DNA from: Gammaproteobacteria bacterium
Lineage (GTDB): Bacteria > Pseudomonadota > Gammaproteobacteria > GRL18
NCBI GenBank assembly: GCA_016744375.1
Contig: JADGEM010000029.1
Location: 1 to 52,439 of the forward strand
DNA: 52,439 nucleotides
Reading direction: 5' to 3'
This document shows, in pieces, positions 6,766 through 14,023 of the stretch; the stretch's first letter is position 1; every line of letters starts with the position of its first letter. Under the pieces are notes generated by a model. That model had not been told where the DNA came from. It ran no database searches and saw only the letters and a list, made by a program, of their open reading frames with translations. Position numbers and translations under genes: made by a program.

Positions 6766-7563
6766 CTAATGTGCAAATACCATCGCAGCCAGACTTAAAT
6801 CATCACTAGGATAAACATTCAGCTTATCCATCTCTTTTAAAAATCGTTTCATTCGACGTTTAATAAAGTTTTCATTGATGCTCTTAAATTCACTCAATGA
6901 GCAAGCAACGTCAATAGGCTCCATTAATTCACCCGAAATTGTATTCACAAAACTGCTTAAACCATCTGAAGCAATTATTAATGAACTCAAATTATTTTTA
7001 TTAAAACTCATAACGGTTGGTTCAAAAATCGATTCCTCAACTAAAACTCCATCACTTTCAATGGTTTTCGTCTCTGATAATGAGGAGCCTTGATATACAA
7101 CATCTCTGGATTTATCCAGTTTATAACTTAGGTAGTACGGCGCATTATGACTGTACTCAACCGTTTTCAAATGGACAATATTTGAGTTATCTCGATAAAT
7201 CACCGCACCATCACCATAAAAATAGACATAGACCTTATCATCAAAAGCAAAGGCAACAATCAGCGTGGCATCCAGTGATGATAAAGGTGTACCAACCACT
7301 TTTGTTGCCGCTTCTGATTTCAATGCTGCATACAGGCCCAGCTCCTTAGCATCAGGAACTTGCTCATGACTCAACTGCTCCTCAAGGTATTCTTTAACCG
7401 ACATCACCAGCAATCTCGCCCCTATGTCGGTAAAATTAGAAGAAGAACAACCATCCGACAGTATCAAATAAGGTTCTGGTTCAATACCACTGATGACATA
7501 ATCCTCATTAATCAAATGAGACTTCCCCATCACGAAATAGGAATCAACCACTATCTGCTCCAT
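6766..7563 (-). CDS. PP2C-family Ser/Thr phosphatase, PphC/YegK-like (265 aa)
   Basis: Metal-binding PP2C motifs appear in order: SHLINEDYV, LILSDGCSSS, SLDATLIVAF, YGDGAVIYR, IIASDGLSSF and the final SDDLSLAAM. These give the full set of Asp residues for two metals. Start ATG 7563 is used because GGGAGG precedes it; an in-frame GTG 27 bases earlier has no site. The gene ends 22 bp before the kinase and begins 40 bp after the vWA gene, so it is co-transcribed with both. It most likely reverses phosphorylation by the neighbouring kinase, as in other kinase/phosphatase/vWA triads. Confidence 0.88.
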   Translation of the reverse strand: MEQIVVDSYFVMGKSHLINEDYVISGIEPEPYLILSDGCSSSNFTDIGARLLVMSVKEYLEEQLSHEQVPDAKELGLYAALKSEAATKVVGTPLSSLDATLIVAFAFDDKVYVYFYGDGAVIYRDNSNIVHLKTVEYSHNAPYYLSYKLDKSRDVVYQGSSLSETKTIESDGVLVEESIFEPTVMSFNKNNLSSLIIASDGLSSFVNTISGELMEPIDVACSLSEFKSINENFIKRRMKRFLKEMDKLNVYPSDDLSLAAMVFAH

Positions 7564-7603
7564 AACATCCTCCCGTTGCCCTGAATCCACAGGGCTTTAG
7601 AAA

Positions 7604-8341
7604 TTAAAAAGATAAGGACTGACTGGCCGCACCAGAACCAAGCGCCTGAGACTGACTGGAGATTGATTTAGAAACAAATCCCGCTAATTTAGCCAGAGAC
7701 TGAGCTGAAGCATCTTTTACATCAACATACTGAGAAAATTCAGCATCCTTAGCATAATTTTCAAGTAGCTTTTTCACCTGACCATTATCTGTATTGATCC
7801 CAATTAACATGGTTACAATGGACTCCAGTTGCTCATTGCGTCTTATTTCTTGCACCTTGTCAGCAATATTTCTTTCTGTTGCAAGGCGAGATTGGTTATC
7901 ACCACCATCTGAAATAATATAAACAGCAGCATTGGTGTCAAAGTCTTGTTGATACAATACGTTGGCATATTGTTCAGTTGCAGCAACGGCATCCATAGTG
8001 GCATCAAACAACGATGTCATTCCATTAGGAACAAAATCATTAATATCTAAGGACTGAATATCACTGATTGATTTAAACCCAAATATTTCCACAGTTTCAG
8101 TATTAAAAGTTAAAAGGCGGACCAAAAGATTATCTGCCCTGGGTGACTTACGTGAGGCATCAAGTACTGCTAAGACCGCTGATTTAAGTTCTGCATTAAA
8201 ACCATAAACACTGGCTGAAATATCCACCGCTATGGTAACCAGTGTGTATTCCGTTGCACCCAAGTCATCAGGTCTCACAGCCGAGAACTTAAAATTACTG
8301 GCTCCAGGGATAGTGATGCTTTGCATATTATTGTTATTCAT
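7604..8341 (-). CDS. vWA-domain protein, TerY/YegL-like (245 aa)
   Basis: A single von Willebrand factor A domain: MIDAS motif DISAS (in TIAVDISASVYGF), the MIDAS Thr in PNGMTSLFDA, and the Asp in YIISDGGDNQS. This is a complete metal site, so the protein probably binds a partner through a divalent cation. No signal peptide, so cytoplasmic. ATG 8341 is chosen (GGAG 8 nt upstream) over GTG 8350. It leads the kinase/PP2C pair, as YegL/TerY proteins do. Its start is preceded by a hairpin that ends next to the ribosome binding site. Confidence 0.88.
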   Translation of the reverse strand: MNNNNMQSITIPGASNFKFSAVRPDDLGATEYTLVTIAVDISASVYGFNAELKSAVLAVLDASRKSPRADNLLVRLLTFNTETVEIFGFKSISDIQSLDINDFVPNGMTSLFDATMDAVAATEQYANVLYQQDFDTNAAVYIISDGGDNQSRLATERNIADKVQEIRRNEQLESIVTMLIGINTDNGQVKKLLENYAKDAEFSQYVDVKDASAQSLAKLAGFVSKSISSQSQALGSGAASQSLSF

Positions 8342-8353
8342 AGTGATCACTCC

Positions 8354-8408
8354 TTCACTTCAATTAAGTGAATTGTTTGGTTAGCCTTAATTCAAAGTAA
8401 ATTAAGGC
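8354..8408 (-). promoter_or_regulatory. Two tandem hairpins between pncA and the vWA gene
   Basis: GCCTTAATT and AATTAAGGC (8384-8408) form a perfect 9-bp stem with a 7-nt loop. TTCACTT and AAGTGAA (8354-8372) form a 7-bp stem with a 5-nt loop. On the transcript the second stem ends immediately before the GGAG of the vWA gene. There is no T run. Differential expression or mRNA processing between the salvage and signalling halves is plausible. Confidence 0.55.
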
Positions 8409-8417
8409 ATTTCAAAT

Positions 8418-9218
8418 TTAAATAATAACTTCAGCCGCCTTAACCGTTTGCATGCCACGATTTTTCATCTCAGCTAGAAAATCCGTAGCCAAAGATTCAA
8501 AGCCAGGAACAGGTGAAGTTGTGTCCTCAATTAAAACCATTTTCCTAATTGATTCATCACCAAAATTATCGGCAATATCACGAACTGTTTCGGCAACACA
8601 GTGACTTAAGGCTTGCCCTGTTATTAAAACTAAATCAGCATTTTCCAACGTCTGGATTAAGCCCGTATTTAACTGAGTGGTTGGGTCGCTAGGATCGCTT
8701 ACGTCTGCCTTAACCGCACTGTATTGCTCTGACCATGGATTATGACCTTTAGTAACGGCATTAAACCGAGTCATTCTGGCGATTTCCCAATCTGTAACCG
8801 CACCATAAATACTATCAACAATATTGTGTCCCCAGTTTCCAACTAAGGTGTGAGGTGGCCAGATACAGAGAGCGTATTTACCATTTTTCTCTAATTCAAT
8901 GACATAATTCAGTAAACGCTTTTGGTAAGCTGGATTAAATGCTCGCCATTTTCCTTGCTCAACATCCTCTTTTGATATAATGGTAAAAGGATCAGGATTA
9001 CGCCCTTTACTGTCAACCCACATTAGAGGGTGAGCGATATCAAGTAGTTGGTGAGTATCAAGAGTAATATTAATACTGCTGATTGCTCGCTGATTTTTTG
9101 CAATTACCTGACTTAAACGCTTAGAATCGTCTACAGCACCCGGCACACCAAGCGCTGAATCAGGCAGATCCATGAAGTCATTTTGCGGATCGATTATAAT
9201 GAGTTCGACTTTTTGCAT
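8418..9218 (-). CDS. pncA: Nicotinamidase-like cysteine hydrolase (266 aa)
   Basis: Isochorismatase/nicotinamidase fold with the catalytic triad in view: D10 (IIDPQNDF), K157 (VTKGHNPWSEQYSA) and C207 (ALSHCVAETVRD); metal-site candidates are D54, H56 and H63. It should deaminate nicotinamide to nicotinate, the substrate of the pncB product encoded 62 bp upstream. At 266 residues it is longer than the usual 180-215 aa, with extra sequence around 65-135, so a related amide substrate is not excluded. A ribosome binding site (GGAGG) precedes ATG 9218. Its own operator (9247-9263) suggests an internal NrtR-controlled start. Confidence 0.85.
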   Translation of the reverse strand: MQKVELIIIDPQNDFMDLPDSALGVPGAVDDSKRLSQVIAKNQRAISSINITLDTHQLLDIAHPLMWVDSKGRNPDPFTIISKEDVEQGKWRAFNPAYQKRLLNYVIELEKNGKYALCIWPPHTLVGNWGHNIVDSIYGAVTDWEIARMTRFNAVTKGHNPWSEQYSAVKADVSDPSDPTTQLNTGLIQTLENADLVLITGQALSHCVAETVRDIADNFGDESIRKMVLIEDTTSPVPGFESLATDFLAEMKNRGMQTVKAAEVII

Positions 9219-9243
9219 AATACACCTCCAAGTGCATCAATCT

Positions 9244-9266
9244 GCAAGTAGTATTATACTACTTGC
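9244..9266 (-). promoter_or_regulatory. NrtR operator between pncB and pncA
   Basis: A perfect 23-bp palindrome (11-bp arms) contains the 17-mer AGTAGTATTATACTACT at 9247-9263. The minus strand carries a consensus -10 TATAAT inside it, but I find no good -35 at the right distance, so the promoter is weaker evidence than the operator. It would let NrtR control pncA and downstream genes separately from pncB. Confidence 0.7.
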
Positions 9267-9280
9267 TAGGCTAAAAAAGG

Positions 9281-10750
9281 TTAACAATTAGACATCTGAA
9301 TTTCATTTAATGAAACCAGTTGTGACTCTCTTATCCATTGAACGGAAGCTTCTAACCTTTGAGAATACTGAGGTCTTAAAGCAAAGTTCTCAGGACGTTT
9401 TGCATCGCCAATATACCCCTTGGCAACCGTCTTCCAACGCTCCGTAAGACGAGCGATACGTTCTTGTTTGCTGGCAATGGTGACTTGCATTAGACCATCC
9501 AAACAAATTGTTTCAAATAAATCATCCCATCCCTGTGCTTTCAATGATTCAACTTCACTGACTAAAGCAATTTGACGTTCAATGCCTTTAATCGTTTGGC
9601 GCTCCATAAGGCTGATTTCACCAGGATAAGATTCTTTACCACGATTATCCTCATCACCAAACTTCATTGTTTCGATACCATCGTCATAGCTGGAGACTTT
9701 ATAGACCATGGAAATATCATCACGCTTCACTCCACTGACAAGATACCCACCAACACCATATAATATTTTATTTAACGGAAAACCTTTCCTTTTTGCAATC
9801 GCCTCAAAAGAAGCAATATCACGAGGGTTTAATCCTGATTCCAATATAATTGATGGCATAAATACACTGGCATCAAATTTATTTAAAAACTGATCAATAA
9901 TCACCTCTAACTGATAAGCTATATCTCCCGAGTCTAGACGAACTGACAAATCAACATTAACCACAATATCTTCATAGCGTTCTTCAATTACGGCTAAAGC
10001 TGCAGGCAAACCTGACAGTAATGTATTTCTGGTATCAAGTAAGAACGATAACTTTACTTTTTCTTTAACCTGTTCAGAATCTTTAAACCATAACATTTGT
10101 TCTAAAGCCTGAATAAAGGCATCATAATCAGATGAAAAACGTTGTGTAAAACGATGCCCCATTGAGCCGCCAGCTTTAATACCCGCTTCTTTAGCGGCTA
10201 TACCTGATGACGTCATTTGTAATCCAACACCAGCCAACGTTTTAATTTTCTTAATATGCTCCTCTACCTTGTCAGCTCGCATACCCACTTCAAAAACACG
10301 TTCTCTTTCCCAGTTAAGCGCCTGAGCAATTTTTGTAAAACGGGTTGCCACTTGAATCGATGTCATCATATTAGCAATAAATACAGGCTCTGGTATCGCC
10401 GCCAAAAATGCAGGCGCTTTGATAACTGCAATCGGTTCACCAGGTAGAATGACTTCCCCAGCTTTTACACCTCTTACCGTAATAGGCAAGTTGGTTAATT
10501 TAACAATCTCTTCTGCAGCGTCTTTATTAAAAGGAACCCCTTGTGAAATCCAAAATTGATACGCTTCTTCAACATCTCTCATGGTTGGACGCCATACAAT
10601 ATATTCTTTAACCATTTCAGCCAAATCAGGAACGACTAAAGGCCCACCCGTTCTTGCGTATAAAATATGTGTTTCTGATTTCAAAGCCCCTTCATTAATA
10701 AGAAAGCCCATAGTCAGATGATAACCATCAGTTGTTAAAAAAATATTCAT
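9281..10750 (-). CDS. pncB: Nicotinate phosphoribosyltransferase (489 aa)
   Basis: Makes nicotinate mononucleotide from nicotinate and PRPP, the committed step of NAD salvage. Recognisable family features: N-terminal TTDGYHLTMGFL, the Tyr/Arg substrate region LYARTGGPL, the GSMGHRFTQRF motif of NAPRTases, VRLDSGDIAY (phosphate/PRPP site) and YGVGGYLVSG. Length is close to the bacterial form. Start ATG 10750 has AGGGGG about 8 nt upstream. It is the first gene of the cluster and has a strong promoter overlapped by two operators. Confidence 0.92.
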   Translation of the reverse strand: MNIFLTTDGYHLTMGFLINEGALKSETHILYARTGGPLVVPDLAEMVKEYIVWRPTMRDVEEAYQFWISQGVPFNKDAAEEIVKLTNLPITVRGVKAGEVILPGEPIAVIKAPAFLAAIPEPVFIANMMTSIQVATRFTKIAQALNWERERVFEVGMRADKVEEHIKKIKTLAGVGLQMTSSGIAAKEAGIKAGGSMGHRFTQRFSSDYDAFIQALEQMLWFKDSEQVKEKVKLSFLLDTRNTLLSGLPAALAVIEERYEDIVVNVDLSVRLDSGDIAYQLEVIIDQFLNKFDASVFMPSIILESGLNPRDIASFEAIAKRKGFPLNKILYGVGGYLVSGVKRDDISMVYKVSSYDDGIETMKFGDEDNRGKESYPGEISLMERQTIKGIERQIALVSEVESLKAQGWDDLFETICLDGLMQVTIASKQERIARLTERWKTVAKGYIGDAKRPENFALRPQYSQRLEASVQWIRESQLVSLNEIQMSNC

Positions 10751-10767
10751 AATGTTACCCCCTTGTT

Positions 10768-10784
10768 AGTAGTGTTTTACTACT
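10768..10784 (-). promoter_or_regulatory. NrtR operator 1 at the pncB transcription start
   Basis: AGTAGTGTTTTACTACT, one base off the shared palindrome. It lies about 14-30 bp downstream of the -10 box, so it would overlap the start of transcription. Its centre is 35 bp from operator 2. Confidence 0.75.
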
Positions 10785-10797
10785 TACTATAGATATC

Positions 10798-10826
10798 ATA
10801 TTAGTAGTATATTACTACTAAGTCAA
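10798..10826 (-). promoter_or_regulatory. pncB promoter with NrtR operator 2 in its spacer
   Basis: On the minus strand TTGACT (10826-10821) and TAATAT (10803-10798) are exactly 17 bp apart. The palindrome AGTAGTATATTACTACT (10803-10819) fills the spacer. A repressor bound there must exclude RNA polymerase. Confidence 0.82.
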
Positions 10827-10935
10827 GAGTTATTTAAAAAATGATGATTTTATTCAAAATAGCATAATAGAAAGGCATGTGTTTTACTATATACCCCTAA
10901 AGGGGCGAGTTAGCCCGTGGCTGGTGAATTCTTAT

Positions 10936-11094
10936 TCAGGTAGGCGCGGGTATTTGAAATAATCCATGGCAATGATTTCGCCACCGGTAATTATCTAATG
11001 GAATGACTCCAGCACTGAAAATCACAGCTTTTTCTTCTGGAGTTGGGCCATCCAGAGGCTTCAAGATGTTTATACTTTGATAACTTTCAAACAT
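10936..11094 (-). pseudogene. Orphan 52-codon frame, probable gene fragment
   Basis: ATG 11094 to TGA 10936 encodes a coding-looking peptide (segments LKPLDGPTPEEKAVIF and GVIPLDNYRWRN). No ribosome binding site precedes it, and it is short, isolated and unlike anything I can name. It may be the remnant of a transposase or metabolic gene, or chance. Confidence 0.25.
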
Positions 11095-11245
11095 TTAGGG
11101 CGCTTGTGAAAAAATTCTTGCTACTTTTAAGGTAGGCTATGTGCAGACCAGCCAAAAAAGCGTAGAAACACAAGAAGGCAGATTGCCGTTAAGTTATTGA
11201 TTAATACAAATAGAATAATTGTTAAATAGGGATATTAACTTTTGC

Positions 11246-11269
11246 TAGCTCCAATCATTTTGACTAATC
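11246..11269. repeat. 24-bp direct repeat, right copy
   Basis: Identical to 3801-3824, 7,445 bp away in the same orientation. It lies between the pncB promoter side and the sucrose operon, so the two copies bracket the NAD/kinase cluster. Confidence 0.85.
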
Positions 11270-11347
11270 CAGCAATGTCATTTCTCCCTTAAGCCAGGAA
11301 AAAGCTCCTCCAAAAATTAGACTTAAACTATCTTAACTATCCATGGC

Positions 11348-12154
11348 TCAATCAAAAGCCCCAAAATGATAGGCCCCTTCAATCACACCACTCGTATAAT
11401 ATCCATTCAAGCCCTTGAAATTTCCTTTTGCGAAATACACTTTCAAACCAGAGTTCTGGTTCATTGCTTTTTTTACATTTTCTACCAATTGATCATCGGC
11501 ATTCCTCACAAGAACACCCGAAAAACCCGCTGTCAGAGGGAAGATATCGTTGCCGCTGTCCCCGCAAAATACAACATCCTTTTTCGCAGTACCAAACTCC
11601 TCAGCCACATACTCCAAGGCAGTCAGTTTTGTCGCACTTGCTGGCAAAAAATCAAGAAGCCCTTTGCCGTCCTGGGAATCAAAACTATAGATGATTTCTT
11701 CATCAAATTTTCCCTTCACCAGTTCATCAACTTTTTTTAAAACCTGATCTTTTTCGTCGTGCTTAACATAATAACTCTGCTTGAACTGGTTCTGGTGTTC
11801 ACTTTCCTGTTCCCGCAGACCATCAATCCCGGCAACAGCATCTCTTATTGCCATGGCATCCCACCTTGGACTCTCCCTGTTGACATGATCAACCCAGCCA
11901 TCATCAAACTTCCACTTACCATTCTCATGCTTTCTAATCGAAGTGCCGACGTCACTACACAGAACATTGGGGTATCTGACCCCAAATTCTTTTATCGCAT
12001 TCTCAGTGAGAGCAAGATTTCGTCCCGTTACATAAACCACGAGCACGTCATGTTTTTCTGTCAATTCATTAAACAGCTTGATCGCTTCTCTATCAATTTC
12101 CCAACGGCCATTAGGGAGTAGCGTTCTATCTAAATCCGTCGCTAATATTTTCAT
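11348..12154 (-). CDS. spp: Sucrose-6-phosphate phosphatase, HAD superfamily (268 aa)
   Basis: HAD-IIB phosphatase with motif I TDLDRTLLP (D7, D9), motif II TGRN, the lysine region PASATK and motif IV GDSGND. Overall it matches S6P-phosphatases, which release free sucrose from the sps product. It is the last gene of a three-gene minus-strand operon, 32 bp after the phosphorylase gene. Unlike the HAD tail fused to the sps product, all catalytic Asp residues are intact, so this is probably the working phosphatase. Confidence 0.85.
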   Translation of the reverse strand: MKILATDLDRTLLPNGRWEIDREAIKLFNELTEKHDVLVVYVTGRNLALTENAIKEFGVRYPNVLCSDVGTSIRKHENGKWKFDDGWVDHVNRESPRWDAMAIRDAVAGIDGLREQESEHQNQFKQSYYVKHDEKDQVLKKVDELVKGKFDEEIIYSFDSQDGKGLLDFLPASATKLTALEYVAEEFGTAKKDVVFCGDSGNDIFPLTAGFSGVLVRNADDQLVENVKKAMNQNSGLKVYFAKGNFKGLNGYYTSGVIEGAYHFGAFD

Positions 12155-12186
12155 ATTGATCCTCTACAAAATGTCGATTCCAGCGT

Positions 12187-13953
12187 CTAGAGAAATGTCA
12201 TCACATTTTCTTCACTGGCATTTTCCTTATGTGTAATACTAAAACTATAATCGCGTAAGTCAGCGTTCAAACTTGCTATACTTCCCGTATTTTTCCAGGT
12301 TAAGTGCAGACTGTGCTCATCTGTATCACTGACAGTCAGCTCGCCGTCAAAAGCAGGTGATGTATTCCGAAGTCTTATGAGCTCAAGTTGGTCTTGCACA
12401 ACAGTTTGCTTAAGTCCTTGCTCGATATTGCTGTTTGTAAGCGTTGTGCGATTGATTTCTTTATGACCCGCCGTACCGCCTTTGTCAGCAGCTGCGTAGT
12501 TATTCTTGCCGGCAAACAGATCCAGATACCACACTTGCGGTATGCCCGGCATAAACATTTGAATTGCCCGGGCAAGAAGCAATTTTCGTTCGTCTTCCCC
12601 CAGTGCACTGAAGAATGTCGCATTTACCTGATAATACGAAATTTTCTTTCCATCCGAGCCGTATAGATCTTTTACTCTCCCGCCTCTGTCCATTATTCCT
12701 TCGATAAGGGCATCGATCTCTTTATCACTTACTAATCCTTCTCTTGAGCTGACATTATCTTTCCCTTTCAAGTCCAGGACAGGGATGCCATCATGACATC
12801 CAAGCATATTAATCGTTTTGATATTTTTCTCTATTAGCTCGTCAATCCAGTGCAGAAGATGCTTGTTTGTTCCGCGATCCAGGGCATGAATAACCAAACC
12901 GGGAAAGAAAAAATCATAGATAGGAAATCCTTCAGCAGCCACTTCTTCATGCAGCCTGGTGCCATACTCAGAATGTAATTCAGGCAGGAGAATCAAGTCA
13001 TACTTGTCGGCTATGCGTTTCAGTTTTGCCAGGTACTCCCACGTACCCGGTTTATTGAAGAAATTAATCTCACCCGGTTTCTTGTGCAAATAAGCAAATG
13101 CATCAAGCCTGACAAGCTTCGCGCCATGGTCACGTAACTTCTTAAAGGTTTCATCATAAAAATCCCAGACCTCTTGCGATTGAGCATTTAAATCCATTTG
13201 CCCCAGATATTGACGGTTTTGTTCAATAACAGAAATAACATCATCTCTGAGATAGGAAAAGTCGCCTAAATCTATTTCGCTAATATCCCGCTTCGCAATC
13301 AATACATCATTCACAAGCGATGCAATATTCTGCGCGTGCTCATGCGTGAATTTTTCCGTCCCTAATGCCTGGAGTAGATCCTGAACGGAGATCTTGTGAT
13401 AATTAACCTCCTGATAAAACGTATTCCAATAAGGTCTGTCAGATCCATCCGGAAAGCGTACTTTCAATATCGGAAAACCAGGTTTTCTCATGAAAAGCTT
13501 CTCTAGATGTTCTGCGTATGGTATCACATAACCGTCAGAGCCCATCTCTCCGTGCGAACACCAGAATTCGTTCCAATCAATAAAGAAATTCTTATATTTT
13601 GATTCGTCCCCATGCTTCAATAGATCTTGAAATTGGGGAGAGCCTACGGACAGATGGTTCAGAACGAGATCAAACTTGAACATAATATTGAGTTTATGGA
13701 GCTCTTCTAAATCTCCCCGAGAAACAAGCTCATCATTGATGTCATAATCTATGATAGAAAAGCCGCGATCTAAATCACTATTAAAAATAGTAGGCAGGAT
13801 ATAGAATAAGGAAAAAACATCCTTGAATTCTGGTCTTTTGAGCATACGCACTGTATCAGCCATATTTTGGCCAATGCTGTCAGGGTAAGCATTAAACATT
13901 ACACCTTTCGGTAAATCAATTTTTGTTAACATGAATTCAGCTTTAATAGCCAC
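12187..13953 (-). CDS. GH13 sucrose phosphorylase-family enzyme (up to 588 aa)
   Basis: A GH13 subfamily 18-like protein: nucleophile D284 (VRLDAFAYLHKK), acid/base E325 (LLPELHSEY), transition-state D388 (GCHDGIPVLDLKG). Such enzymes split sucrose, or a phosphorylated or related glucoside, with phosphate to give glucose-1-phosphate. Residues about 185-245 form an insertion not typical of short sucrose phosphorylases, so substrate is uncertain. The start is unclear: GTG 13953 overlaps its own AGGAG, while ATG 13932 is 20 nt from it. It lies 70 bp after sps and 32 bp before spp, giving both synthesis and recycling of sucrose. Confidence 0.8.
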   Translation of the reverse strand: MAIKAEFMLTKIDLPKGVMFNAYPDSIGQNMADTVRMLKRPEFKDVFSLFYILPTIFNSDLDRGFSIIDYDINDELVSRGDLEELHKLNIMFKFDLVLNHLSVGSPQFQDLLKHGDESKYKNFFIDWNEFWCSHGEMGSDGYVIPYAEHLEKLFMRKPGFPILKVRFPDGSDRPYWNTFYQEVNYHKISVQDLLQALGTEKFTHEHAQNIASLVNDVLIAKRDISEIDLGDFSYLRDDVISVIEQNRQYLGQMDLNAQSQEVWDFYDETFKKLRDHGAKLVRLDAFAYLHKKPGEINFFNKPGTWEYLAKLKRIADKYDLILLPELHSEYGTRLHEEVAAEGFPIYDFFFPGLVIHALDRGTNKHLLHWIDELIEKNIKTINMLGCHDGIPVLDLKGKDNVSSREGLVSDKEIDALIEGIMDRGGRVKDLYGSDGKKISYYQVNATFFSALGEDERKLLLARAIQMFMPGIPQVWYLDLFAGKNNYAAADKGGTAGHKEINRTTLTNSNIEQGLKQTVVQDQLELIRLRNTSPAFDGELTVSDTDEHSLHLTWKNTGSIASLNADLRDYSFSITHKENASEENVMTFL

Positions 13954-14023
13954 TCCTCAATTATTTATATTTTTTCGCAAAAATAGTCTTGACCAATTTA
14001 ACAGACAAGCATTTTAACACTCA

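Larger units (their letters stand above)
10827..11347. other. Intergenic region between pncB and the sucrose operon
   Basis: No confirmed gene. It contains a CCCCTAAAGGGG palindrome (about 10888-10899), the orphan 52-codon frame at 10936-11094 and the right copy of the 24-bp direct repeat. Composition varies sharply along it, as in a region assembled by rearrangement. Confidence 0.45.

Noticed and set aside
9572-9893. Plus-strand frames opposite pncB
   Set aside because: Overlap a clear enzyme gene and have no coding signature.
3801-11269. Classifying the NAD/kinase cluster as a phage-defence NAD-reconstitution system
   Set aside because: The described NAD-reconstitution defence pathways need ADP-ribose pyrophosphorylation or nicotinamide phosphoribosyltransfer enzymes, none of which are present; pncA/pncB plus NrtR is ordinary salvage, so only the triad link is unusual.
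11366-12121. Several plus-strand open frames opposite spp
   Set aside because: Antisense shadows of a well-supported gene without ribosome binding sites.
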